Counted from the stretch's first letter, positions 8,140 to 17,256 are shown. The stretch: DNA of 64,000 bases from a bacterium (GCA_035527515.1 DATLAJ010000114.1:53482-117481); one strand, 5' to 3'. A program made the numbers and translations. Notes: a model not told the origin generated them from the sequence alone.

Positions 8140-10605
8140 ATGGTGGATGATGCAAGTGAAGTTATCACGCCTAAACTGCCTCAAAGTTGCGGTTTATGCC
8201 GCTTCGCGCTAAGCAGCTACCAGCTTTCTACAATTGATCCAGTAAAGAGCCAAGGACTGTCCGTGATAAGCAAGAAGGCAGCATACGCCGATGTCACGCA
8301 GGCGTGCCGAGGAATAGCCGATGGTACCATGGTGAAAAAGGCGTGGATGGGGTTTGACCAGTTTATGTCTCTTGCCGATGCGTTAATGGATGGCCTCGTC
8401 GTTACAGATTTACATGGTGGGATATTAGACGTTAATAGGGCCGCCTCAGAGAAACTATGCGGCGAAGAACAAGATCTCGTTGGTACAAGGCTTACCCGAT
8501 TCATCACGGTGGAAGATCTGCCCAGATTCGCCCGTCATTGGCAGGACCTTCTCTCTGACCGACCGCAAATCAGAGTCTCAGAATATCGTGCGCGCCAAAG
8601 GGATGGAGATGCGATTTCGCTAAGTATTGCCCTTTCCATTCTGAGGGATTCTATCGGTCGTCCCAAGAACGTTATCGCCGTACTCAGGGACACCCCACAA
8701 CGCAAAGTTACTGAAGACGTCCTTCGAGAAAATGAAGAGAAGTACCGGAGTCTTTTTGAAAACGAATCCGATGCGTTGATAGTTTTTGATGCCGAGACGC
8801 AGCGCATCGAAGAGGCCAACTTAGCCGCTTTGGAGCTGTTCGGCTACAGCGAGGAAGCCTTTTTGGGATTGACGTTTTCGGACATCTCGGCTGAAAAGAC
8901 CCAAGTGGCGGAGTCGGTGCAAGAACTCATCAGTGGATTGCCACAGGGCAGATATGTGCCGCTGGGCTACTTCCGAAAGAAAGGCGGCACGATTTTTCCT
9001 GGCGAGATACGTACCGGTGCTTTTGTCGCTGGTGGAAGGCAAAAGATCATCGGGGTCGTTCGCGATATCTCACAGCGCATGGAGACTGAGGCGTCGCTAT
9101 CTGAAAGCCGTAGCGAGTGCCGGGAGCTGGTTGAGAAGATAAGCGATGTGATATACGAGATCGACTTGAATGGCGTGATTAAGTACATCAGCCCGTTAAT
9201 CGAATCAGTACTAAACTACACTCCCCAGGAACTTATCGGACGACGCTTCAGCGATTTCGTTCATCCGGATGATCTGCGCCGCGTCGAGAATGGCTTTAGA
9301 GAGGCACTTGGCGGCGATCAGAAACGGAGCGAGTATCGAATGGTAGGAAAGACCAACGAGATTCGCTGGGTCCGTTCTTCCAGCTGGCTCACCAAGAAAG
9401 GGAATCAACCAGTTGGATTGCGCGGAGTACTGATCGATATCACCGAAACCAAACGGATGGAGCGCCGATTTGTGCAGGCCCAGAAGATGGAAGTGTTGGG
9501 AACGCTCGCGGGAGGCATCGCCCATGACTTCAACAACATACTGGCTTGTATCATGGGGTATGCGCAGTTAAGCGTGACTAGAGTGCAGAAAGGAACGATA
9601 CTGGCGGAGAACTTGACTGGTATTCTTAATGGAGCTCTTCGTGCAAAAACTCTGATCGAGCAGATCATATCCTTCGGCCGTCCCGGGAAAGAGGGAAGGC
9701 GGCCGGTCTCTATGACCCCCATTATCAAGACAACCCTTAAATTCCTGGAGGCTTCTCTGCCAGCCAGTATCGAGATTCGGCAGTACTTAAGAGCAGACCG
9801 AGATGTCATCCAGGCCGACGCCACGCAGATTCAAGAGGTGTTGATGAATCTGTGTGCCAACGCGGCCCAAGCGATGGATGAGGCGGGTGGGACTCTGAAG
9901 GTGGGAGTCAGTAACGTAGAATTGGTGGCCTCGGCCCCTGGTCTGGACCCGGGAATCCGGCCGGGTTCGTATCTGAAGCTGAGCGTGTCCGATACAGGCT
10001 GTGGCATCCCGCCTGAGATACGTGACAAGGTCTTTGATCCATATTTCACTACGAAGGACAAGGACCACGGTACTGGCCTGGGATTACCCAGGGTTCTGGG
10101 CATCGTGAAGGAGCATGATGGCGCTATCCGGATTGAGAGCGAGGTGGGACACGGGACTACGGTGAACGTCTTTTTCCCGCTGTGCAACAAAGAGGTTGTG
10201 GAAGCACAACCTCTGTCCAAAGCGCGCAACATCGGCAAAGAGCGCATCCTCTTGGTTGACGATGAGGAATCGGTCGTCAATCAGGGCAGACAAATGCTGG
10301 AGTCTTTAGGTTGCACTATCGAATCGACCGCCAGCGGCAAAGAAGCCCTGGCGGTGTTTCGTCTGGAGCCGGACCGATTCGACCTGGTCATCACCGACAT
10401 GACCATGCCGTCTATGTTGGGCGACAGGTTAGCGCAGGAGCTGATGAGGATTCGCACTGACATTCCGGTCATCCTTTGTGCTGAACACAGCGAGAGGGTC
10501 TCTGGGGGAAAGGCCAAGGATATAGGTGTTCGCGCCTTTATCGTGAAACCCTTCGCCGAACAGGAATTTGCAGAGACCGTTCGGCGAGTGTTGGACGGAC
10601 GGTGA
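8140..10605 (+). CDS. Hybrid sensor histidine kinase: three PAS domains, kinase core, receiver
   Basis: This is an 821-residue cytoplasmic sensor kinase without membrane segments. PAS domains cover about 70-195, 200-320 and 325-440. The HisKA box GGIAHDFNNILA (phospho-accepting His near 460) is followed by an HATPase_c domain with the N box (LMNLCANAAQAM), G1 (DTGCGIPPE) and G2 (GTGLGLPRV). A C-terminal receiver domain (LLVDDEESV) carries the acceptor Asp in VITDMTMPS near 752. The first 60 residues match nothing I know, and the start could be further in, as no strong ribosome-binding site precedes 8140. It lies upstream of an NtrC-type activator with a sigma54 promoter in between and is its likely signalling partner for gas vesicle control. 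The absence of a transmembrane sensor suggests an internal cue such as redox, oxygen or light. Confidence 0.92.
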   Translation: MVDDASEVITPKLPQSCGLCRFALSSYQLSTIDPVKSQGLSVISKKAAYADVTQACRGIADGTMVKKAWMGFDQFMSLADALMDGLVVTDLHGGILDVNRAASEKLCGEEQDLVGTRLTRFITVEDLPRFARHWQDLLSDRPQIRVSEYRARQRDGDAISLSIALSILRDSIGRPKNVIAVLRDTPQRKVTEDVLRENEEKYRSLFENESDALIVFDAETQRIEEANLAALELFGYSEEAFLGLTFSDISAEKTQVAESVQELISGLPQGRYVPLGYFRKKGGTIFPGEIRTGAFVAGGRQKIIGVVRDISQRMETEASLSESRSECRELVEKISDVIYEIDLNGVIKYISPLIESVLNYTPQELIGRRFSDFVHPDDLRRVENGFREALGGDQKRSEYRMVGKTNEIRWVRSSSWLTKKGNQPVGLRGVLIDITETKRMERRFVQAQKMEVLGTLAGGIAHDFNNILACIMGYAQLSVTRVQKGTILAENLTGILNGALRAKTLIEQIISFGRPGKEGRRPVSMTPIIKTTLKFLEASLPASIEIRQYLRADRDVIQADATQIQEVLMNLCANAAQAMDEAGGTLKVGVSNVELVASAPGLDPGIRPGSYLKLSVSDTGCGIPPEIRDKVFDPYFTTKDKDHGTGLGLPRVLGIVKEHDGAIRIESEVGHGTTVNVFFPLCNKEVVEAQPLSKARNIGKERILLVDDEESVVNQGRQMLESLGCTIESTASGKEALAVFRLEPDRFDLVITDMTMPSMLGDRLAQELMRIRTDIPVILCAEHSERVSGGKAKDIGVRAFIVKPFAEQEFAETVRRVLDGR

Positions 10606-10628
10606 CCATCGGTTTTGTTTCGAGATGT

Positions 10629-10645
10629 TTGGCACAAGAATTGCG
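10629..10645 (+). promoter_or_regulatory. Sigma54 (-24/-12) promoter upstream of the regulator/chaperone half of the gas vesicle island
   Basis: The sequence TTGGCAC-AAGAA-TTGCG has the invariant GG and GC of RpoN promoters at the right spacing (consensus TGGCAC N5 TTGCW). It lies in the 259-bp gap after the hybrid kinase and faces the genes at 10865-19281. Those include an NtrC-type activator, so auto-activation is likely. The leader before the next gene is about 210 bases. Confidence 0.72.
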
Positions 10646-10710
10646 TCGCAAAGCCGGATAGGGTTTATTCTCCTGAGAATGGGCTCAGCGGGCCGAGGGA
10701 TTGATTTGAG

Positions 10711-10765
10711 AACAAACAAAGGCACCGGAGGCTACTTCGGCGCCGCATTTTTCGCCTTTGGTTTG
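10711..10765 (+). promoter_or_regulatory. Structured leader with alternative stems (possible attenuator or terminator)
   Basis: An inner hairpin, GGCACCG (10721-10727) pairing with CGGCGCC (10738-10744) with one mismatch, is followed by a T-run (ATTTTT, 10747-10752) like an intrinsic terminator. A second pairing, ACAAACAAAGGC (10712-10723) with GCCTTTGGTTTG (10754-10765), would use the GGC of the inner stem and exclude it. This could terminate kinase transcripts or attenuate the sigma54 transcript. It is a hand-drawn fold, not an energy calculation. Confidence 0.35.
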
Positions 10766-10864
10766 CGTTCAGACAAGGATTCTGGAGCTGCTGGTTTATG
10801 GAAGTGGGTCTATGGTGTTAATTCGATAGGTTATGGGAAGGATTCCATATATTGACCGTGGAAT

Positions 10865-11503
10865 ATGACTGAAAAGGCGGACATTAAGAAGTTCTCAAGG
10901 TCCTTGATCTACGTGCCCATTGTGCATACGCAGGCCGATATGGGTGTTTTAGGCAAATTGATTTGGCGGGCCGGTCTGCACAAGATGGGGGAAACGGTTC
11001 TGAAACGCAAGGCGTCCGCTATAGATCAGATATGGACCACCATAGAAACGACTATCAACCGATTGGACCTGGTTTATGCTAGAGTTCGGCTGTATCAGGA
11101 TAGTTTGCCTGTTTGCGGGCGTGAGCTGGAGATCGTTCAGGAACTGGCAGCTTCGGGCAGCCGCAATCATCAGCTTCTTTTGCGTATGATCGAGAAGGGC
11201 GCCACCCTCATGGGAACCGAATCGGGTGAGCTTCTGATCAAGGAATACGAATTGTCCAAACGCATCGTGGATGCAGGCAATGCGTCCAGAACGGCCAAGA
11301 TGAAAACACATCCAAAGACATTGGCCGAATCGTTACTCAAAGACCGCGATCGTTATATTGCGCACCGCATCAATCATACCCTTTGTGCGGGAGATACGGG
11401 GGTTCTTTTTTTGGGGATGTTTCACTCACCCGAGCCGTTTCTCGACGGGGATATTCACCTGGCATACCCCATCGAAAAACCTGCCGGGTCTGCGGGGCAG
11501 TGA
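10865..11503 (+). CDS. Unknown protein with TraB-like C-terminal motif, gas vesicle island
   Basis: This 212-residue soluble protein belongs to no gas vesicle family I recognise. The N-terminal half is helical. The C-terminal part has RDRYIAHRIN, then a hydrophobic strand GDTGVLFLGMFHSPE. That resembles the TraB/PrgY and ChaN-like arrangement, in which RD..(M/I)A.RI is followed some 15 residues later by G...(F/V)G..H. Those proteins are putative metalloproteases or shutdown factors; I infer only a distant link. It is the first gene after the upstream sigma54 promoter and sits directly before the NtrC-type activator, which starts 23 bases after it ends. A regulatory or quality-control role is possible. 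Its start is weakly supported by ribosome-binding sequence. Confidence 0.7.
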   Translation: MTEKADIKKFSRSLIYVPIVHTQADMGVLGKLIWRAGLHKMGETVLKRKASAIDQIWTTIETTINRLDLVYARVRLYQDSLPVCGRELEIVQELAASGSRNHQLLLRMIEKGATLMGTESGELLIKEYELSKRIVDAGNASRTAKMKTHPKTLAESLLKDRDRYIAHRINHTLCAGDTGVLFLGMFHSPEPFLDGDIHLAYPIEKPAGSAGQ

Positions 11504-11526
11504 GGGGATTAGAGGGAGCGAAACCC

Positions 11527-12939
11527 ATGGAGAGACTCGATGTCCGGATTTTGATTGTGGATGACGACAGGGACATCTGCCGGATACTTGCAACGCTCAT
11601 AGAACGTGAGGGATTCAAAGCCATTATGGCGAATGATGGCGAGCCGGCGCTGGCGTCCATCCGTTCCGCCTCGCCCGATCTTATGTTACTTGACATGAGA
11701 ATGCCTAACATGGATGGCTCAGAGGTGTTGGCGCACGCCAAGGAACTAGACCCCGACCTTCCCGTGGTCATTATCACGGCGTTTGGCGAAATCCACGGCG
11801 CGGTCGAAGCGATAAAGGCCGGTGCGTACGATTATCTCACCAAGCCCTTTGAGCATGACGATGTGATTCATGTAGTTCACAGAGCGCTTTCAGAGAGAGA
11901 ACTCAAACGGAAACTGAAGAACCTTACCAGCCAGATCAGAAAGGACAGCCCGCTGAGAGAGACGATGGGACCCAGCGAGTCGATCGGCAACCTTATCGCG
12001 ATGGTCGAGCGAGTCGCCCGGTCCGATTTTACCGTGGTGATCCAAGGGGAGACAGGGTCTGGAAAAGAGGTTGTGGCCCGGGCCATACACAAGGCCAGTT
12101 TGCGTTCCCAAGGGCCTTTTGTTCCATTGGATTGCGGGGCCATTCCCGATGCGCTACTGGAAAGCGAGCTGTTTGGTTACGAGAAAGGCGCATTTACCGG
12201 GGCGGGACAGAGAAAAGTTGGCAAACTCGTATGCGCCCAGGGTGGGACGCTGTTTTTAGATGAGGTCAGCAACCTGCCACTATCTTCACAAGCGAAACTT
12301 CTACGGGTTATTCAGGAGAAAGAGGTCATGCCGGTGGGCAGCAACAAACCTGCCAAGATAGACGTTCGTCTCCTGACCGCCTCCAACCAGGACCTTAACA
12401 GCCTCGCCGAGGCAGGCGCTTTTCGCAGCGATCTCTTTTTCCGGCTGAAGGAGTTTACCATAAGAGTACCACCCCTGCGGGAGCGGAGAGATGATATACC
12501 TTATCTGGCGAAACGTTTTCTGGACATCGCCAACGCAGAATTGGACAAGAACGTGAAGGGGTTCTCTGAAGGGGCCCTGGAAACGCTGCTGGATTATCCA
12601 TGGCCCGGGAATGTGCGTGAGTTCCGGTCAACCATCCGCCGCGCGGTTCTCTTAGCCGACGAGATCATCACCAAAGGTCATCTGGATGTCCGGAAGCGAT
12701 CATATCCGGTGTCGTGGGACGTAGGGCCTCAAATGAAGAGAGGACTATTAGAGAAGGCCTCCTTGAAGACCATCGTGCGTGAGAGCACGGCGGCAGTGGA
12801 AAGAGAGGTTCTTACCCGAACGTTGCAGTCCACAGGTGGGAACAAGGCCAAAGCAGCGCGGATTCTCAGAATAGACTACAAAACTATCCATACTAAGGTC
12901 AAGAAACTGGGTATTCAAACCAACAGGAGGTCACCATGA
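11527..12939 (+). CDS. NtrC-family sigma54-dependent response regulator
   Basis: This is a 470-residue three-domain activator. The receiver domain (about 1-120) has the acidic pair in LIVDDDRD, the phospho-acceptor Asp in LMLLDMRMP near 57, and Lys in YLTKPF. The AAA+ domain (about 145-380) has Walker A GETGSGKE, the sigma54-contacting loop GAFTGAG, Walker B TLFLDEV and the arginine-finger region SDLFFRLKEF. A Fis-type helix-turn-helix ends the protein (NKAKAARILRIDYKTIHTK). I chose the ATG at 11527, preceded by GAGGGAG, since the receiver domain starts there. The stop codon overlaps the start of the Hsp20 gene (ATGA). The hybrid kinase at 8140 is the likely partner, and the sigma54 promoters at 10629 and 19477 are likely targets. 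Confidence 0.95.
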   Translation: MERLDVRILIVDDDRDICRILATLIEREGFKAIMANDGEPALASIRSASPDLMLLDMRMPNMDGSEVLAHAKELDPDLPVVIITAFGEIHGAVEAIKAGAYDYLTKPFEHDDVIHVVHRALSERELKRKLKNLTSQIRKDSPLRETMGPSESIGNLIAMVERVARSDFTVVIQGETGSGKEVVARAIHKASLRSQGPFVPLDCGAIPDALLESELFGYEKGAFTGAGQRKVGKLVCAQGGTLFLDEVSNLPLSSQAKLLRVIQEKEVMPVGSNKPAKIDVRLLTASNQDLNSLAEAGAFRSDLFFRLKEFTIRVPPLRERRDDIPYLAKRFLDIANAELDKNVKGFSEGALETLLDYPWPGNVREFRSTIRRAVLLADEIITKGHLDVRKRSYPVSWDVGPQMKRGLLEKASLKTIVRESTAAVEREVLTRTLQSTGGNKAKAARILRIDYKTIHTKVKKLGIQTNRRSP

Positions 12940-13436
12940 GTGACAAAAAGAGCGGAGGCGGCTTCGGAGGGATTCTAGGAGGTTTTGCGGACCTGGTAGA
13001 TAAGCTTGGTGAGCTTGCGGAAAAGGGGGAGCGGCTCTCTAGAACCGGAGAGATCGATTTCAAACGAAAGGGAAAGGACCTGAAGGGGGTATATGGTTTC
13101 TCCGTCAAAGTGGGTTTGGGAGGGGATGAAGTCAAGATTGAGCCCTTCGGAAACATCCGCAGAGATAAAGAGTCCGGAGAAGCTGTGGTGCAGGAGATTC
13201 GCGAGCCCATTGCGGATGTCTTCGAGGAGAAGGACCATACATTGGTTGTCGTCGAGATGCCGGGTATCAGTGAGGATGATGTGCAAATTGACGTCAAGGA
13301 CGACCTGCTGACGCTATATGCTGAACACGGGGAGAAGAAATACCGCAAGGAAGTCCTGATGCCGAAAAGCTATCCCAAAGAGAAGATGTGTATTTCCTGC
13401 AACAACGGCATTTTAGAGATAAAGTGCGCCCTTTAG
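12936..13436 (+). CDS. gvpH: Hsp20-type small heat shock protein, GvpH-like
   Basis: This 166-residue protein begins with a Gly-rich, low-complexity N-terminus (GGGFGGILGGFADLVDKLGELAEKG). It ends in an alpha-crystallin domain of about 75 residues (VVVEMPGISEDDVQIDVKDD) that finishes in NNGILEIKCAL, the usual GxLxI anchor region. In haloarchaeal and other gas vesicle clusters, GvpH is an Hsp20 relative that keeps aggregation-prone gas vesicle proteins soluble. The gene is translationally coupled to the upstream NtrC gene (ATGA overlap) and lies 80 bases before the CDC48-type ATPase. The assignment rests on the domain and the neighbourhood. Confidence 0.85.
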   Translation: MSDKKSGGGFGGILGGFADLVDKLGELAEKGERLSRTGEIDFKRKGKDLKGVYGFSVKVGLGGDEVKIEPFGNIRRDKESGEAVVQEIREPIADVFEEKDHTLVVVEMPGISEDDVQIDVKDDLLTLYAEHGEKKYRKEVLMPKSYPKEKMCISCNNGILEIKCAL

Positions 13437-13516
13437 CCGTTTAGGATATCAAGGGACGGTCCCGCGGCCGCCACGGGCCAAGCATACTTCAGGCGAGTGA
13501 TTGAAGGAGACGATGC

Positions 13517-15628
13517 ATGAAAGAGACAGAAGACCTTAAACTGAAAGTTACGGAAGCTCTCGGCAAGGACGTCGGAAGGTGCTTTGCCCGAATGGGCCCG
13601 GAAGACATGAAGCGGCTGGATTTGGCCGTTGGTGACATCGTAGAGATCGAGGTCAAGCGCAAAACCGTCTGTAAGGCCATGCCAGCCTACAAGGAGATTC
13701 GCGGCCAGTCCCGCGTACAGCTCGATGGCCTCACCAGAGAGAACGTCGGCGCCGGCCTGGATGAGTTCGTGCGCATCCGCAAAACGGTCTGTCGTCCTGC
13801 GGGGAAAATATCACTGGCCCCGACAAGCATCACCCCGACCGAGCGTGATCTGAAGTATATCGGAAGTCTTCTGGACGGCCTCCCAGTCATGGCGGGCGAC
13901 CGGATCCGGGCCAATCTGTTTGGCAGCCGGTCGGCCGACTTCAAGGTGCAGCATACAGTCCCAGAAGGCCCTGTTCTCATCAATCCCAGTACCCAGCTTA
14001 CCATCGTCAAGACGAAGGAAGCGGGGTCCGCCAGCCGGGTGACCTACGAGGATATCGGCGGGCTTAAGCCTCAGCTTTTGCGGATACGCGAGATGATCGA
14101 GCTGCCGCTGCGTTATCCGGAGGTTTTCAGACGCCTCGGGATCGACGCCCCCAAGGGGGTGCTGCTGCACGGTCCTCCGGGATGCGGCAAGACCCTCATT
14201 GCCCGGGCCATCGCCCACGAAACCGAAGCCCAGTTCTTTTCCGTCAGCGGCCCGGAAGTTGTGCATAAGTTCTACGGCGAGAGCGAGGCGCATCTGCGTA
14301 AGATATTTGATGAGGCCAGTCGCAAGGGCCCCAGCATCGTCTTTCTCGACGAAATCGACGCCATTGCCCCGCCCAGGGAAAAAGTGGTGGGGGACGTTGA
14401 AAAGCGGATGGTCTCCCAGCTTTTGGCCCTCATGGACGGGCTTAGCAAGCGTCAGAATGTCATCGTTATCGCGGCCACCAATATCCCAAACGCGCTGGAC
14501 CCAGCCCTGCGGCGCCCCGGCCGCTTTGACCGGGAGATCACCATCCCGATTCCGGACCGCATCGGCCGATTGGAGATACTGGACATCCACAGCCGCGGCA
14601 TGCCGCTGGCCCCGGACGTGGACATGGCGCACTTAGCCGAGATTACGCATGGTTTCGTCGGCGCCGATCTTGAAGCCCTCTGCCGCGAGGCCGCCATGCT
14701 CTGTTTGCGACGGATCATGCCGGATATCGATTTTGGGCTGACATCCATCCCCTATGAGCGGCTCGCGGCCCTAGAAGTCCACATGGACGATTACCGCGCG
14801 GCGCTGCGGGAGGTGGAGCCATCGGCCATTCGAGAGGTCTTCGTCGAGGTCCCGAATGTCCGCTGGGAGGACGTCGGCGGCCTCGACGCGGTTAAGGAGA
14901 GTCTGGTGGAAGCGGTGGAATGGCCCCTGAAATTCTCCCGTCTATTTGATCAGGCCGGGATCAAGCCGCCCAAGGGGATTCTCCTCTCCGGTTCGCCCGG
15001 TTGTGGGAAGACGCTAATGGCCAAGGCGGTTGCCAATGAAACGCACGTCAACTTTATTGCCGTCAAGGGGCCGGCACTCCTCTCTAAATATGTGGGCGAA
15101 TCCGAAAGGGCCGTCCGCGAGGTCTTTCAAAAGGCTAGGCAGGCTGCCCCTTGTATCATTTTCTTTGATGAAATCGATGCCCTGGTTCCGGTTCGAGGCG
15201 CCTCATCGGATTCGCACGTGTCGGAACGGGTGCTCAGTCAAATCCTGACCGAACTTGACGGGATCGAGGAACTCAAGGGGGTCCTGGTGTTGGGCGCGAC
15301 AAACCGCGCCGATATGCTTGACCCGGCGGTGCTGAGGCCCGGACGTTTTGACGAGATTATCGAGATCCCCATGCCGGACAAAAATGGTCGGGAGGAGATC
15401 TTGGCGATTCATCTGCGCAACAAACCACTGGCAGCGGATATTCGCCTAGATGATCTGGCGGCAAGGACAGAGGGTCTCAGTGGGGCCGAAATTGCCGGCA
15501 TCTGTTACAAAGCAGCGATGAGTGCGCTCCGACGCGCTGTGCAGGCCGGATGGGACGCAGGGGCCGACGATCTTCCCGATCTGTGCATTACGGCAGACGA
15601 TCTGTTTGGCACTCTGGAGGCGGTGTGA
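13517..15628 (+). CDS. CDC48/VCP-type double AAA+ ATPase
   Basis: This 703-residue protein starts at an ATG with GAAGGAG upstream. Residues about 8-100 match the double-psi-barrel N domain of CDC48. The D1 AAA module (about 175-400) has Walker A HGPPGCGKT, Walker B IVFLDEIDAIAP and RRPGRFDREI. The D2 module (about 445-690) has Walker A SGSPGCGKT (Ser for the usual Pro), pore loop around LLSKYVGESE, Walker B IIFFDEIDALVP and RPGRFDEII. CDC48 unfoldases extract or remodel proteins using ATP. Bacterial homologues are uncommon and here one is embedded in a gas vesicle island: its stop codon overlaps the start of a gvpF/L gene. A role in remodelling gas vesicle proteins is inferred. Confidence 0.93.
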   Translation: MKETEDLKLKVTEALGKDVGRCFARMGPEDMKRLDLAVGDIVEIEVKRKTVCKAMPAYKEIRGQSRVQLDGLTRENVGAGLDEFVRIRKTVCRPAGKISLAPTSITPTERDLKYIGSLLDGLPVMAGDRIRANLFGSRSADFKVQHTVPEGPVLINPSTQLTIVKTKEAGSASRVTYEDIGGLKPQLLRIREMIELPLRYPEVFRRLGIDAPKGVLLHGPPGCGKTLIARAIAHETEAQFFSVSGPEVVHKFYGESEAHLRKIFDEASRKGPSIVFLDEIDAIAPPREKVVGDVEKRMVSQLLALMDGLSKRQNVIVIAATNIPNALDPALRRPGRFDREITIPIPDRIGRLEILDIHSRGMPLAPDVDMAHLAEITHGFVGADLEALCREAAMLCLRRIMPDIDFGLTSIPYERLAALEVHMDDYRAALREVEPSAIREVFVEVPNVRWEDVGGLDAVKESLVEAVEWPLKFSRLFDQAGIKPPKGILLSGSPGCGKTLMAKAVANETHVNFIAVKGPALLSKYVGESERAVREVFQKARQAAPCIIFFDEIDALVPVRGASSDSHVSERVLSQILTELDGIEELKGVLVLGATNRADMLDPAVLRPGRFDEIIEIPMPDKNGREEILAIHLRNKPLAADIRLDDLAARTEGLSGAEIAGICYKAAMSALRRAVQAGWDAGADDLPDLCITADDLFGTLEAV

Positions 15629-16488
15629 TGGTTGATAGTAGATGTCCGACCAGTCCGACGTGTCCGACTGGTTCGACAGCGTCGCCGCACGAAGCGCAAG
15701 GCTTCTATCTTTACGGTTTTGCGCAGGCGGCCAGACTGCCTTTGCTGAAGGTCGCCGGCATGGATGCCCGCTACCCGGTCTCACAATGGACGTGCAAGGA
15801 CATCGTGGCCGTGGCCAGCAAGGTGATGGTTGCGGATTTCAGCGGGCAGTCGGCCGAAACGAACCTCAAGGACCTGGCCTGGGTGGGCCCGCGGGCCTGT
15901 CGTCACCAGGAAGTGGTGGAGGCTGTGATGCGGCACTCACCGGTGCTGCCAGCAGGCTTCGGGACGATTTTTGCCTCATCCCAGCGGATGGTGGAATTGT
16001 GTGTCCGTCACCATGGCGCCATTTCGCGTTTCTTGGGCGAGGTGGATAACAAAGCGGAATGGGCGCTGAAAGGATTCTTGGACAGGGCGCAAGCGCACAG
16101 GTCGCTGAATTCGGAGTTGATGGCCGGTGAGAAGGAGCTTCTCGCATCTGTATCACCGGGTAAGCTCTATTTTATGCAGAGGCAGATGGCGGCCGAGGTT
16201 GAGCAGCAATTGAACCAGAGATTGAAAGCGATCTTGACTGGAATTTGGGAAGACCTGGGGCGGTATGCGGCGCGTTTCTGCGAACGGAAAGTGCTTTCCC
16301 GTGATGCCACCGGCTTGGATGTGGACATGGTTCTGAATTGGGCGTTTCTGCTTTCCAGAGATTCTGAGGAGGTCTTCGCGGCGTGCCTCAACCGAATGAA
16401 GGCCGCGCAGGCGAAGCACGGGCTTCACTTTGAACTCTCCGGGCCGTGGCCCCCTTACAGCTTCTCCCCGACCTTGGAAATGGTGTGA
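15628..16488 (+). CDS. Gas vesicle protein GvpF/GvpL family (first copy)
   Basis: The 286-residue protein from the ATG at 15628 (overlapping the CDC48 stop) has the GvpL/GvpF layout. It starts with a strand (FYLYGFAQAA), continues through a helical middle (SPVLPAGFGTIFASSQRMVE, VDNKAEWALKGFLD), and ends with the family signature FELSGPWPPYSF. GvpF and GvpL are minor proteins that bind GvpA monomers and are needed early in assembly. The first 20 residues (CPTSPTCPTGSTASP) are encoded by a short tandem repeat and are not part of the family, so the true start may lie downstream or the repeat may be a late insertion. This is one of three GvpF/L genes in the island. Confidence 0.88.
   Translation: MVDSRCPTSPTCPTGSTASPHEAQGFYLYGFAQAARLPLLKVAGMDARYPVSQWTCKDIVAVASKVMVADFSGQSAETNLKDLAWVGPRACRHQEVVEAVMRHSPVLPAGFGTIFASSQRMVELCVRHHGAISRFLGEVDNKAEWALKGFLDRAQAHRSLNSELMAGEKELLASVSPGKLYFMQRQMAAEVEQQLNQRLKAILTGIWEDLGRYAARFCERKVLSRDATGLDVDMVLNWAFLLSRDSEEVFAACLNRMKAAQAKHGLHFELSGPWPPYSFSPTLEMV
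15642..15677 (+). repeat. TGTCCGAC tandem repeat inside the 5' end of a gvpF/L gene
   Basis: Four TCCGAC/TTCGAC units spaced 8 or 11 bases apart lie just after the start codon. They encode a CPTSPTCPTGST-like stretch unrelated to the GvpF/L fold. Similar GTCCGACTGGTCCGAC runs are, from memory, dispersed in many bacterial genomes. Confidence 0.5.
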
Positions 16489-16512
16489 AAGGTAACGAGG
16501 CTTAGCAGGCAG

Positions 16513-17256
16513 ATGAAATACCTCCTTTATTGCATATTTGCTGACGAGAAGAGCTCGCCAGCCGTCCACCTTGCAGGGGTCGACGGCCAACCGATTGTGG
16601 TTGTATCGCACAGTGGTCTCAGCGCCTCGGTCTCACCATGTCTCCATCCAAGCCTCACACCGGATATCACGCGCATTCAGGCTTACCAAAGGATCATCGA
16701 ACGATTTAACCACCACCGCACCATCATCCCGATGCGCTATGGCTGTCTGTTCCCGAACAGGGAAGAGGTCGGGCTGCATTTGGGGCAGCGTGCCCACTAC
16801 TATTTGTCCCTGTTAGGTGAGCTCAAGGGCAGCGTGGAGATGGGAATCCGGGTCATGATGTCAGAAGGCCGATTGCCCCTTGAAGAGCTCGAGCGCAAGA
16901 GGGAGGCACACCCGATGTCGAATACTCAATCTCCGTTGTCCGGCAAGCAGTACTTGACGGCACGCAAAGCCCATTATTCCCGTGAGGACCGTAATCTAAC
17001 GGAAATCGAGCACATAATCGCGCAGACCCACACCGCATTTTCTGGGCTCTATGTCCGGTTCAAATCGGAATGTGGGACGACCGAAGTGTCAGCATTGGGC
17101 AATCGGGTCCTCTCCCTCTATTTTCTCGTGCTGCGAGATTCGGTTGAATCGTTTCGGCAAGCGTTCCGGCGTGTCAGCAAGCGAGGGCCCCATAAACTGC
17201 TTTTGAGCGGCCCTTGGCCGCCATACAACTTTGTTACACCCGAGCGCACGAGGTGA
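16513..17256 (+). CDS. Gas vesicle protein GvpF/GvpL family (second copy)
   Basis: This 247-residue protein has YLLYCIFADEK at the N-terminus, VVVSHSGLSASVSP, and IQAYQRIIERFNHHRTIIPMRYG, the typical GvpF/L motif in which the protein is told from others by PMR(Y/F)G. The C-terminal signature LLLSGPWPPYNF closes it. It starts 24 bases after the first copy ends. Both probably contact GvpA during nucleation; divergence between the copies suggests different partners, as for GvpF and GvpL elsewhere. A central region (EELERKREAHPMSN) is charged and probably disordered. No transmembrane segment is seen. Confidence 0.92.
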   Translation: MKYLLYCIFADEKSSPAVHLAGVDGQPIVVVSHSGLSASVSPCLHPSLTPDITRIQAYQRIIERFNHHRTIIPMRYGCLFPNREEVGLHLGQRAHYYLSLLGELKGSVEMGIRVMMSEGRLPLEELERKREAHPMSNTQSPLSGKQYLTARKAHYSREDRNLTEIEHIIAQTHTAFSGLYVRFKSECGTTEVSALGNRVLSLYFLVLRDSVESFRQAFRRVSKRGPHKLLLSGPWPPYNFVTPERTR

